Of a stretch of 6,871 nucleotides of DNA, positions 1 to 5,526 are shown piece after piece (within the stretch, counting starts at the first letter, position 1; the number at the start of each line of letters is the position of its first letter). The stretch covers positions 1 to 6,871 of the forward strand of contig JAAUPT010000091.1 of the NCBI GenBank assembly GCA_012032965.1, written 5' to 3'. The DNA is from Nitrospira sp. Its GTDB lineage: Bacteria; Nitrospirota; Nitrospiria; Nitrospirales; Nitrospiraceae. Below the pieces are notes generated by a model that did not search any database, had not been told where the DNA came from, and saw only the letters and a list, made by a program, of their open reading frames with translations. Position numbers and translations under genes: made by a program.

Positions 1-2
1 CA

Positions 3-296
3 CCGAATGTCTTGCATCAGAATACATCCCACGACGGCTCTCTCGAGAGTTACTTCGAGGCGAAAATGGGAGAGTTTGTCAAAGGCATGAGGAACGGATC
101 TGCAAAAAATCTTCACCCGATCCTTATTTCTGCCGTGGAGCGTCCTCTCATCACCTCTGCTCTCAAGGAGACCCGAGGCAATCAAATACAGGCGGCGGAA
201 CTATTGGGGCTCAACCGTAATACGTTGCGAAAAAAGATCATCGATCTGCACATCCCCTTGAAACAAACAAAAGTTAAGGCGAGTCGGAGTGCTTAG
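3..296 (+). CDS. Fis-type DNA-binding regulator, C-terminal part (NtrC-like or Fis), 5' truncated by window edge
   Basis: The reading frame is open to the left edge, so the true start is probably outside the window. A TTG at 12 and an ATG at 66 are the only candidate starts seen, and neither has a convincing ribosome site. The visible 97 or so codons end in a Fis-type helix-turn-helix (HTH_8): a helix around AVERPLITSAL, then TRGNQIQAAELLGLNRNTLRKK, where GNQ-x-x-AA-x-x-LG-[IL]-NR-x-TLRKK is the family hallmark. This domain binds DNA as a dimer. It occurs both in stand-alone Fis (about 98 residues) and at the C-terminus of NtrC-type sigma-54 activators. The upstream acidic stretch (SLESYFEAKMGEF) resembles the linker in NtrC proteins but also the Fis N-terminus. 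I favour the tail of an NtrC-type response regulator, without being able to exclude Fis. It lies 72 bases upstream of the HU gene on the same strand. Confidence 0.8.
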   Translation, partial: PNVLHQNTSHDGSLESYFEAKMGEFVKGMRNGSAKNLHPILISAVERPLITSALKETRGNQIQAAELLGLNRNTLRKKIIDLHIPLKQTKVKASRSA

Positions 297-368
297 CGCC
301 AGGTTCCCACAACGTGCCGCGAAACTCACTATCCATATTTCTCTCAACACTCAAGGAGGAGGGATACC

Positions 369-641
369 ATGACAAAGGAAGAGTTGATTGCGAAGATGGC
401 CGCTTCGGCAGGAATCACCAAAGTTGCGGCAGGAACTGCCCTTGAAGCCTTTACCGGAGCGGTGACTTCGTCCCTTAAAAAGGGGCAACGAGTTTCCCTT
501 GTCAACTTTGGTACGTTTACGATCTCAAAGCGGAGAGCACGAATGGGACGAAACCCAAGAACAGGCGAATCCCTCAGAATCCCGGCCGCCAAGGTGCCGA
601 AATTTTCAGCGGGGAAAGAGCTTCGCTCTGCCGTGAAGTAG
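369..641 (+). CDS. hup: HU/IHF-family histone-like DNA-binding protein
   Basis: The product is a complete 90-residue protein, the usual HU length. HU dimers bend and compact DNA in the nucleoid and assist replication, recombination and transcription. The N-terminal helical half begins MTKEELIAKMAASAG. The beta-arm half carries the family signature, with FGTFTISKRRARMGRNP around residues 47-63 followed by RTGE, including the conserved GRNP tip proline that intercalates into DNA in this family. The C-terminus FSAGKELRSAVK matches the normal HU ending. A strong ribosome site, AAGGAGGA at 353-360, sits 8 bases before the ATG. Homodimeric HU cannot be separated from an IHF subunit with certainty, but the sequence reads as HU. 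No clear terminator follows. A 6-bp hairpin (GTGAAG 633-638 with CTTCAC 646-651) spans the stop codon but lacks a T-run. Confidence 0.95.
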   Translation: MTKEELIAKMAASAGITKVAAGTALEAFTGAVTSSLKKGQRVSLVNFGTFTISKRRARMGRNPRTGESLRIPAAKVPKFSAGKELRSAVK

Positions 642-658
642 TCGTCTTCACCTAAAGA

Positions 659-736
659 GTGTCCGGTAAAAGAAAAGAAGGGAGTCTCTTTTGAGATCCT
701 GATGGACCACCGTCTCTGTTTCGTTTTCTTGACACT
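659..736. repeat. Imperfect inverted repeat between HU gene and tRNA
   Basis: AGTGTC at 659-664 is the exact reverse complement of GACACT at 731-736. The similarity continues inwards: AAGAAAAG on the left, after a five-base insertion, against CTTTTCTT-like CGTTTTCTT on the right. The unit is 78 bases and contains no open reading frame. It could be a remnant of a small non-autonomous element, part of a folded 3' untranslated region of the HU mRNA, or chance. The right arm overlaps the likely -35 box of the tRNA promoter. Confidence 0.35.
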
Positions 737-758
737 GTCCCTAACGCTATATTAGCAT
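729..758 (+). promoter_or_regulatory. Probable sigma-70-type promoter of tRNA-Val
   Basis: TTGACA at 729-734 is a perfect -35 consensus. Candidate -10 boxes downstream are TATATT at 748-753 (good match but only 13 bases of spacer), TATTAG at 750-755 (15 bases) and TAGCAT at 753-758 (18 bases). Transcription from the last two would start roughly at 762-766, just before the mature tRNA 5' end at 774. Position and the perfect -35 make a promoter likely; the exact -10 box is uncertain. Confidence 0.5.
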
Positions 759-773
759 GCGTCCTTTACTGAT

Positions 774-848
774 GGGCGCGTAGCTCAGGGGGAGAGCGCT
801 ACCTTGACACGGTAGAGGTCGACGGTTCAAGACCGTCCGCGCCTACCA
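774..848 (+). tRNA. tRNA-Val (anticodon GAC)
   Basis: A full cloverleaf can be drawn. The acceptor stem is GGGCGCG (774-780) with CGCGCCT (838-844), the outermost pair being G:U. The D arm is GCTC (783-786) with GAGC (794-797). The anticodon stem is CTACC (799-803) with GGTAG (811-815) around the loop TTGACAC, giving anticodon GAC at 806-808, which reads the valine codon GUC. The T arm is GACGG (821-825) with CCGTC (833-837) around TTCAAGA. Discriminator A845 is followed by an encoded CCA (846-848). The gene stands alone, between the HU gene and thrS. Confidence 0.96.
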
Positions 849-854
849 TGAATT

Positions 855-905
855 CGAGGCACTGGTTTGCCTCTCGAAGGCGCGGTGCCTTTGTTATTTT
901 TGGTT
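855..905 (+). terminator. Hairpin cluster with T-rich tail between tRNA-Val and thrS
   Basis: Two adjacent hairpins can form. The first is GAGGCA (856-861) with TGCCTC (868-873). The second is CGAAGGC (875-881) with GCCTTTG (887-893, one G:U), followed by the T-rich run TTATTTTTGG (894-903). The second has the form of a Rho-independent terminator and would end the tRNA transcript. A third pairing, AGGCAC (857-862) with GTGCCT (885-890), excludes both, so the segment could switch folds. thrS begins only about 45 bases further on. Confidence 0.55.
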
Positions 906-939
906 CTTTTGTTCCTATAGAAAGTCAGTTTTCCCCGCT

Positions 940-2869
940 ATGAAAATTGCGGTTAAAGGCGGTCCGAGCAAAGACGTTCAGGCAGATGAGACTGCGGGAG
1001 CTGCCTTGTCTGCATTAGGGATTGCCAGCCAAGATGTCCTGGCTGCCAAGGTCGATGGAGCGGTGGTTGATCTGTCACGGCCTCTTTCCGGCGGTTCAAT
1101 TATTGAACCGCTTCGGTTCGATAGCGCCGAAGGTCGCGAGGTTTATCGTCACAGCAGCACGCATATCATGGCGCAGGCTGTGAAAGAGCTGTTCCCGTCC
1201 GCACAGCTCACAATCGGGCCCGCGCTGGAAGACAGTTTTTACTATGACTTCGCCTTTGACCGCGCCTTTACACCTGATGACCTTGAACAAATTGAAGCGC
1301 GCGCCGCGGAGATCATTTCCCGAAACCTTCCGATTACACGGAGAGAGTTCTCGAAGCAGGAAGCCATTGATTTTTTTAAGGCCAAAGGCGAGCACTACAA
1401 AGTCGAGCTCATTCAAGGTTTTCCAGACGGAGAACCGATCACTGCGTACACGCAAGGCGATTTTGTCGACCTCTGCCGCGGTCCTCATCTCCCAACAACC
1501 GGCTCCGTCGGCGCCATCAAATTACTCAATCTAGCCGGGGCATACTGGCGTGGCGATGAACGCAATCCCATGTTGCAGCGCATCTACGGTACTTCCTTTC
1601 CGACAAAGGCCGAAGTAGATGCCTATCTCGCCAGACTGGAAGAGATCAAACGGCGCGACCACAGAAAAGTCGGAAAAGAATTGGATCTGATCAGCATCCA
1701 AGACGAAATCGGCCCTGGGTTGGTGCTCTGGCATCCGAAGGGTGCGGCAGTGCGCCTGTTGATTGAAAATTTCTGGCGAGAGCAGCATATTCGCGATGGC
1801 TACGATCTGGTGTACTCACCTCACACCGCTCGCCTTGATCTGTGGAAAACCAGCGGGCATGTCGACTACTACCGAGAAAACATGTTCCCGCCGATGAAGC
1901 TGGAAGGGAGCGAGTACCAGCTGAAGCCGATGAATTGTCCGTACCACATCATGATCTATCAGTCTCATCTGCGGAGCTATCGCGACCTCCCTATTCGTTA
2001 CGGTGAACTAGGAACCGTCTACCGCTATGAGCGGACCGGGGTTCTGCACGGACTCATGCGAGTACGCGGATTCACCCAAGATGATGCTCATCTCTTCTGT
2101 CGTCCTGACCAGATGGAAGCGGAAGTCAGCCGGGTGTTGGATTTTACATTTTTCGTCTTACAGACGTTCGGCTTCCATGAGTTCGAAGTGTTTCTGTACG
2201 ACTAAACCGAAAGAATCGGTGGGCGGCGATGAACACTGGACGTTGGCGACGAGCTCTCTAGAAGCTGCGCTGAAGAGTCGGAATATCGCCTTCCAACTTG
2301 ATCCCGGGGGCGGCGCATTTTATGGCCCGAAGATCGATATCAAGATCAAGGACGCATTGGGTCGGTCGTGGCAATGTTCCACCGTACAGGTGGACTTCAA
2401 CAACCCGGAGCGGTTTGAATTAAGTTACATCGGAGAAGATGGGAAATCCCATCGCCCGATCATGATCCATCGAGCCCTCATGGGTTCAATCGAACGCTTC
2501 TTCGGAATTCTGATTGAACATTATGGAGGCGCCTTCCCGACCTGGCTTGCTCCGGTACAAGCGGTAGTCATGAATATCACCGACCAGCAAGAGGACTACG
2601 TCGCTGCTGCGGTTACCCAATTGAAGGTGGCTGGCTTCCGAGCCGAAGCCGACCTTCGGAATGAAAAGATCGGGTTTAAGATTCGCGAAGCGGAGAAGGC
2701 GAAAGTCCCCTTCATGTTGGTTGCGGGCAAGCGTGAAGTTGAAAACGGGACGCTCTCCGTGCGCGGTCGAAGCGGTTCGAACCTAGGAAATATGACAGTG
2801 GCTGCGGTGGTGGATCTCCTGCAAGCCGAGACCAAGCATACCCAGCGAGAACTTCAACCCACACACTAG
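940..2869 (+). CDS. thrS: Threonyl-tRNA synthetase, interrupted by a single-base frameshift near 2198
   Basis: The enzyme charges tRNA-Thr with threonine in the cytoplasm and edits mischarged Ser-tRNA. After correction the protein is 642 residues, the usual ThrRS length. Order: TGS domain (about 1-60); editing domain with H71-x3-H75 and D177-L-C179...H183; class II catalytic core with zinc ligands C333, H384 and H510; motif 2 R362-Y-E364; motif 3 in GSIERFFG (about 514-521); C-terminal anticodon-binding domain from about 535. As printed, the first frame (940-2205) stops after FEVFLYD, and the rest continues in the next frame from about 2201 with TKPKESVGGDEHW. Removing A2198 gives FEVFLSTKPKESVG, which restores the conserved LST-[KR]-P motif, so an extra base is very likely. 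The uncorrected product would lack motif 3 and the anticodon domain. The start lacks a good ribosome site (only AGAAAG at about 919-924), but the TGS domain begins right there. The stop lies 13 bases before infC. Confidence 0.93.
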
Positions 2870-2872
2870 AAA

Positions 2873-2885
2873 GAGGTGGCCTATC
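2873..2885 (+). promoter_or_regulatory. infC ribosome site and AUC start codon
   Basis: AAAGAGGTGG (2870-2879) closely matches the anti-Shine-Dalgarno partner. The GAGG core (2873-2876) is followed by six bases and then ATC (2883-2885). The next conventional in-frame start, TTG at 2895, would be 18 bases away. This spacing is what decides the start of infC. Confidence 0.7.
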
Positions 2886-3392
2886 GTCCCCAAATTGCGC
2901 GTGAATCGTGAGATCCGAGTACGGGAAATTCGGGTGATTGGACCGGAAGGAGAACAACTAGGTATCCTCCCGACCCCGGATGCTTTTCGTCAGGCTCAAG
3001 AAGGCGGCTATGACTTGGTCGAAGTGGCTCCTACATCCGTTCCCCCGGTTTGCCGGATTATGGACTACGGAAAGTATAAGTATGAGTTAAGCAAGAAAGA
3101 GCATCAGAACCGGCGCCATCAAAAGTCCACCCAGGTGAAGGAAATCAAACTCCGTCCACGGACGGACAAACATGACCTCGAAATCAAAGTTCGACAGATG
3201 AAGACATTTTTGGAAGAAGGCAATAAAACCAAAGTCACCCTCACCTATCGTGGGCGAGAAATGGCGAATCAGGAAATGGGCCGTGCCGTGATGAAGTCGG
3301 TGATTGAACAGTTGGCTCAAGCCGGCACGATCGAGTATGCTCCCCGTATGGAGGGACGCAGTTTGATCATGATCGTGGCTCCAAAACATTGA
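2883..3392 (+). CDS. infC: Translation initiation factor IF-3, probable AUC start
   Basis: IF-3 binds the 30S subunit, keeps it apart from 50S and proofreads start codon and initiator tRNA pairing. With the AUC start the protein is 169 residues; from the TTG at 2895 it is 165. The N-domain opens with LRVNREIRVREIRVIGPEGEQLG and runs to the family signature RIMDYGKYKYE at about residues 59-69. A lysine-rich linker and the C-domain follow (KEIKLRPRTDKHD, then FLEEGNKTKVTLTYRGREM), ending MIVAPKH. There is no ATG or GTG near the N-terminus, whereas ATC at 2883 sits at ideal spacing from a good ribosome site. Rare AUU-type starts are well known in infC, where they allow IF-3 to repress its own translation; autoregulation here is inferred. 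The gene follows thrS by 13 bases and precedes rpmI by 40. Confidence 0.95.
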   Translation: MVPKLRVNREIRVREIRVIGPEGEQLGILPTPDAFRQAQEGGYDLVEVAPTSVPPVCRIMDYGKYKYELSKKEHQNRRHQKSTQVKEIKLRPRTDKHDLEIKVRQMKTFLEEGNKTKVTLTYRGREMANQEMGRAVMKSVIEQLAQAGTIEYAPRMEGRSLIMIVAPKH

Positions 3393-3432
3393 AGAGCAAT
3401 GCGGTGGTATTCATCAACCAAAGGAATCTCCG

Positions 3433-3628
3433 ATGAAAGTCAAAACGCATTCAGGAACGAGTAAGCGATTCGCTAAAACAGGAAGCGGAAAAATTGTAAC
3501 GCCGCAAGGCAGGCAAGCGGCACATACTAACCAGCAAGCGGCACGACCGGAAACGCCGCTTGAGCGGAACTGCAGTCGTGGATCCAACGGTGGTTTCCAC
3601 ATTGAAGCGACTCCTGCCGTACGCATAG
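3433..3628 (+). CDS. rpmI: 50S ribosomal protein bL35, interrupted by a single-base frameshift near 3499
   Basis: L35 is a small, very basic protein of the large ribosomal subunit. The frame starting at ATG 3433 (ribosome site AAGGA at 3421-3425, seven bases away) reads MKVKTHSGTSKRFAKTGSGKIV, the standard L35 N-terminus, and then loses similarity and overruns rplT's start. From 3500 the next frame reads RRKAGKRHILTSKRH and ends KRLLPYA at a TAG (3626-3628), exactly the L35 core and C-terminus. Dropping one A of the AA pair at 3498-3499 joins them into a 64-residue protein of normal length. An extra base in the sequence is therefore far more likely than a true truncation. The gene sits between infC and rplT, its canonical position, 51 bases before rplT. 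Confidence 0.92.
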
Positions 3629-3679
3629 GCAACGATCGTTTCAAGTTGAGCATTTCACGATTCAAAAGGAGTACGCATC

Positions 3680-4045
3680 ATGCCCCGCGCTAAAGGTGGA
3701 CCAAAAACGAGAGCCCGACGGAAGAAACGGATCAAGCTAGCATCAGGCCAGTACGGCGGAAAGAGTCGGTTGTTTCGATCCGCCACGGAGAGTGTCGATA
3801 AAGGACTGACCTATGCCTACACCGGTCGTAAGAACCGAAAGCGAGATTTCCGGCAATTGTGGATCGCGCGCATTAGTGCCGCTGTTCGAGCCCAAGGATT
3901 GACCTATGGCCGGTTCATCAACGCCTTGAAGAAAGCGAATGTGTTGCTGGATCGCAAGGTATTGTCGGATATGGCGATCAAAGATGCGGCAGGATTTGAA
4001 AAGTTGTGCGGTCTCGCCAAACAGCACGTTCCGGCTACGGCATAA
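3680..4045 (+). CDS. rplT: 50S ribosomal protein bL20
   Basis: L20 binds 23S rRNA early in assembly of the large subunit. The intact 121-residue protein is close to the usual 117-120. The N-terminal arm is strongly basic (MPRAKGGPKTRARRKKRIKLA), followed by GQYGGKSRLFRSA, the tract AYTGRKNRKRDFRQLWIARI around residues 46-65, and the globular domain with YGRFINALKKANVLLDRKVLSDMAI. All are family hallmarks. The ribosome site AAAGGAG (3665-3671) lies eight bases before ATG. It is the last gene of the thrS-infC-rpmI-rplT block, followed within 30 bases by a strong terminator. In several bacteria L20 represses this operon by binding the mRNA; no such site is evident to me here. pheS and pheT, which often follow rplT, do not follow here. 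Confidence 0.97.
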   Translation: MPRAKGGPKTRARRKKRIKLASGQYGGKSRLFRSATESVDKGLTYAYTGRKNRKRDFRQLWIARISAAVRAQGLTYGRFINALKKANVLLDRKVLSDMAIKDAAGFEKLCGLAKQHVPATA

Positions 4046-4072
4046 GTTCTCATACGCAACTTGTATCAGATG

Positions 4073-4109
4073 GAGAAGGGGGAATAACGCACTGTTATTC
4101 CCCCTTTTC
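4073..4109 (+). terminator. Strong hairpin terminator after rplT
   Basis: AAGGGGGAATAAC (4076-4088) pairs perfectly over 13 bp with GTTATTCCCCCTT (4094-4106) around the loop GCACT. The stem extends three more pairs (one G:U) to 4073 and 4109. TTTT at 4105-4108 falls in the 3' arm and is followed by CAATTTC. Placed 28 bases past the rplT stop, it should end the translation operon. Confidence 0.85.
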
Positions 4110-4514
4110 AATTTCATCTCATCACGGACCTCCTTACACTTTCGCGCAAGGGCTAATCATCTTCCCGGCCCACAGATACCGGTAAGAATCGAGTATAGAA
4201 TATTGCGGTCGGCTCATTTTTTTCTCATGCCTACACACGAGCTCGTCGTGCCGCCGGCACCGAGTGCTGTCGAAGCATTGATGATTTCTGGGACACGACG
4301 GTCAACTCGTTTCGGTGTTTCCTGATACACAAGACAAGAGCCCACCCCAGTGAGTCGTGTCTCCAGCGGTTCAAAAACGCTACGACCAGCGGAGGCTCCG
4401 GTCCTGCGCTTTGACGAGGCGCGCCAGATCATTCGGTAGTGGGTGCAGTGGTAAAACCACGAGCGGCCGCATCAAGCCCTTGGGTACCGGAGTCCCATCA
4501 CTACCGGGCGCAAC
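4110..4514. other. Intergenic region with no supportable gene
   Basis: No reading frame here resembles a protein I recognise and none has a credible ribosome site in place. On the - strand a 72-codon frame (4214-4432), and an adjacent stretch reading KPLGLIVAPGSDGTPVPKG and ending in a stop near 4380, look somewhat protein-like. They could be remnants of a decayed gene, but they are in different frames and unrecognised. Local palindromes occur at 4237-4246 (ACGAGCTCGT) and 4249-4261 (GTGCC-GCC-GGCAC) without evident function. The segment lies between the rplT terminator and the 3' end of the convergent putative lipoprotein gene. Confidence 0.5.
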
Positions 4515-4536
4515 AATCAACCCAAGTGGCTTGATT
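4515..4536 (-). terminator. Possible weak terminator after the putative lipoprotein gene
   Basis: Read on the - strand, AATCAA (4536-4531) pairs with TTGATT (4520-4515), starting directly after the TGA at 4539-4537. Inner CC/GG pairs are possible. There is no real T-run afterwards, so function is uncertain. Its position at the reconstructed stop codon mildly supports that gene end. Confidence 0.3.
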
Positions 4537-5061
4537 TCAGGGGAGCACTACACCTTCCCCTTCCCGCAGCTTAATCAGACATACCTGCTTCTTCTCTTGA
4601 AGATGTGTGCCACGCACTTCCTCTACGGCCCCGCTTATGCGTGCGTATTCGGCGAGGGCGTCTTGATTCACTGCAGGGAAATCGACGCGACCCTCACATA
4701 TATTGGACAAACTATATTGTGGCTCTGCTTTCTGGAGAACATAGGTTGGGGTTTGTGCCCAAGGCTAAGAACATCGCACTGTGCAACTCTGAGGTAGCGC
4801 CAGCATCGGTGCCACCGTGCAACGCAATTGCGACATCAATCCAGGCGGGATCACCGAAAGCAATGTTTCCTAGAATCCTTCCCCACCTCGGTGTTCAAAA
4901 ACTCTTGCGCACTACCTCTGACACTCCTTTGTTATTCACTTCTTCAATAATTGTTTTCGCGTCCTGCAGCAGAGGCTGACCCGAACATGCGTCTACCACA
5001 CACACCAGCCAGCTACCCATAAGAATCCAGGCTCTGATGATCATGGGACTACCGTCAACAT
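4537..5061 (-). pseudogene. Broken gene for a small putative lipoprotein of unknown function
   Basis: Three frame segments join into one protein of about 174 residues. A good ribosome site precedes ATG 5061, but that frame stops after six codons. The ATG at 5044, in another frame, gives MIIRAWILMGSWLVCVVDACSG: a signal-like hydrophobic stretch ending in a possible lipobox (V-D-A-C, C20), then QPLLQDAKTIIEEVNNKGVSEVV. An in-frame TGA (4897-4895) follows. The same frame then continues TPRWGRILGNIAFGDPAWIDVAIALHGGTDAGA to LGTNPN. Near 4744-4745 it must shift to a frame reading YVLQKAEPQYSLSNICEG, ending at the TGA at 4537. The GDPAW and GTDAGA pieces recall small uncharacterised exported proteins; that is recollection, not a search. 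One missing base near 5046-5048 (CCC run), one extra base at 4744-4745 and one altered stop would restore it. It is either a true pseudogene or, given the neighbouring frameshifts, a damaged record of an intact gene. Confidence 0.6.
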
Positions 5062-5068
5062 ATTGCTT

Positions 5069-5073
5069 CCTCC
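5069..5073 (-). promoter_or_regulatory. Ribosome site deciding the start of the putative lipoprotein gene
   Basis: GGAGG (5073-5069 on the - strand, within AAGGAGGAAGC) lies seven bases before ATG at 5061. The alternative ATG at 5044 is 24 bases from it. This favours translation starting at 5061, with a base missing before 5044. A TATTAT box at 5087-5082 just upstream is too close to be a convincing promoter for this site. Confidence 0.55.
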
Positions 5074-5497
5074 TTCATTGGATAATAAGTCGCTAAATTG
5101 ATTCCATGTATTGAGTGGTCCTGCAATACAACCCCATGAGCAGGTGGCAGGGTTAGAGGCGAAGCTATAGTGTCAGATCTTGTATTGTGTTTCCGCACGT
5201 CCAGGCCCCTCGAATTCGACCGCTTGTCCATGCCACGGGTGGTGACGGTATTTGGGGTCGTGATGCAGTCACCAGCTGGTTTGTGAGCCCACTCGTTCAT
5301 GCGTCACTGATTCTGCTACAGCGACACCTTACGCGATTGTCAGATTCGTGCAAGCAGAGAAGAAGGCCCTAGTAGCCGCCGCTTGGTCCTATTGAAAATG
5401 GTTTGCCTGTGGGACGCCGTGAGCCATCACCCGGTGACCGCGCGCAACACACGAAACTCAACACGCGCCGTTCTTGAGATCGACTTGCAAAGAGGGA
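5074..5497. other. Intergenic region with no supportable gene
   Basis: This is the spacer between the pheT 3' end and the putative lipoprotein gene. An 81-codon frame on the - strand (5055-5300) and a 61-codon frame on the + strand (5187-5372) are open, but neither looks like a known family, and neither start has a ribosome site. I see no tRNA, repeat array or clear promoter. Confidence 0.5.
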
Positions 5498-5526
5498 GCA
5501 ATTTCACGTGATGCGCCGTGACTTGC
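5498..5526 (-). terminator. Possible terminator hairpin after pheT
   Basis: On the - strand GCAA (5526-5523) pairs with TTGC (5501-5498) and TCACG (5521-5517) with CGTGA (5508-5504), with a small internal bulge and an eight-base loop. The hairpin begins directly after the TAA at 5529-5527, the stop of the corrected pheT frame. It is followed by TCCCTCTTTG, a poor T-run. Its position agrees with 5527 rather than 5550 as the gene end. Confidence 0.4.

Noticed and set aside
848..943. A 31-codon open frame starting at the ATG that overlaps the tRNA CCA end and ending in ATGA overlap with the thrS start.
   Set aside because: No ribosome site, start inside the tRNA, no threonine codons, and this length is easily open by chance; it could still couple translation to thrS but nothing supports it.
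2027..2200. The upstream part of the second thrS frame as the start of a separate gene.
   Set aside because: Before about 2200 it is an out-of-frame translation of the ThrRS core; only the part after 2200 is genuine ThrRS.
2190..2206. Programmed ribosomal frameshifting in thrS.
   Set aside because: No known slippery motif or stimulatory structure is seen, and removing one A restores the exact LSTKP consensus, which a skipped G2200 would not (it would give LYTKP).
3743..4117. A 124-codon frame on the - strand with AAGGAGG 12 bases or so before its ATG.
   Set aside because: It runs antisense through the rplT terminator stem and rplT itself, and its translation resembles no protein; the purine run is probably coincidence.
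4357..4797. A 146-codon + strand frame in the region after rplT.
   Set aside because: It lies opposite the reconstructed putative lipoprotein gene, has no ribosome site and reads like a shadow translation.
5095..5135. A sigma-54-like promoter on the - strand (GGGGTTGTATTGCA).
   Set aside because: The GG to GC spacing is nine bases instead of the required ten, and the GGCAC part of the consensus is absent.
4110..5526. A possible CRISPR array, toxin-antitoxin pair or mobile element in the large gap.
   Set aside because: No direct repeats, no paired small genes with ribosome sites and no transposase-like frames were found; most of the gap is the broken putative lipoprotein gene and plain spacer.
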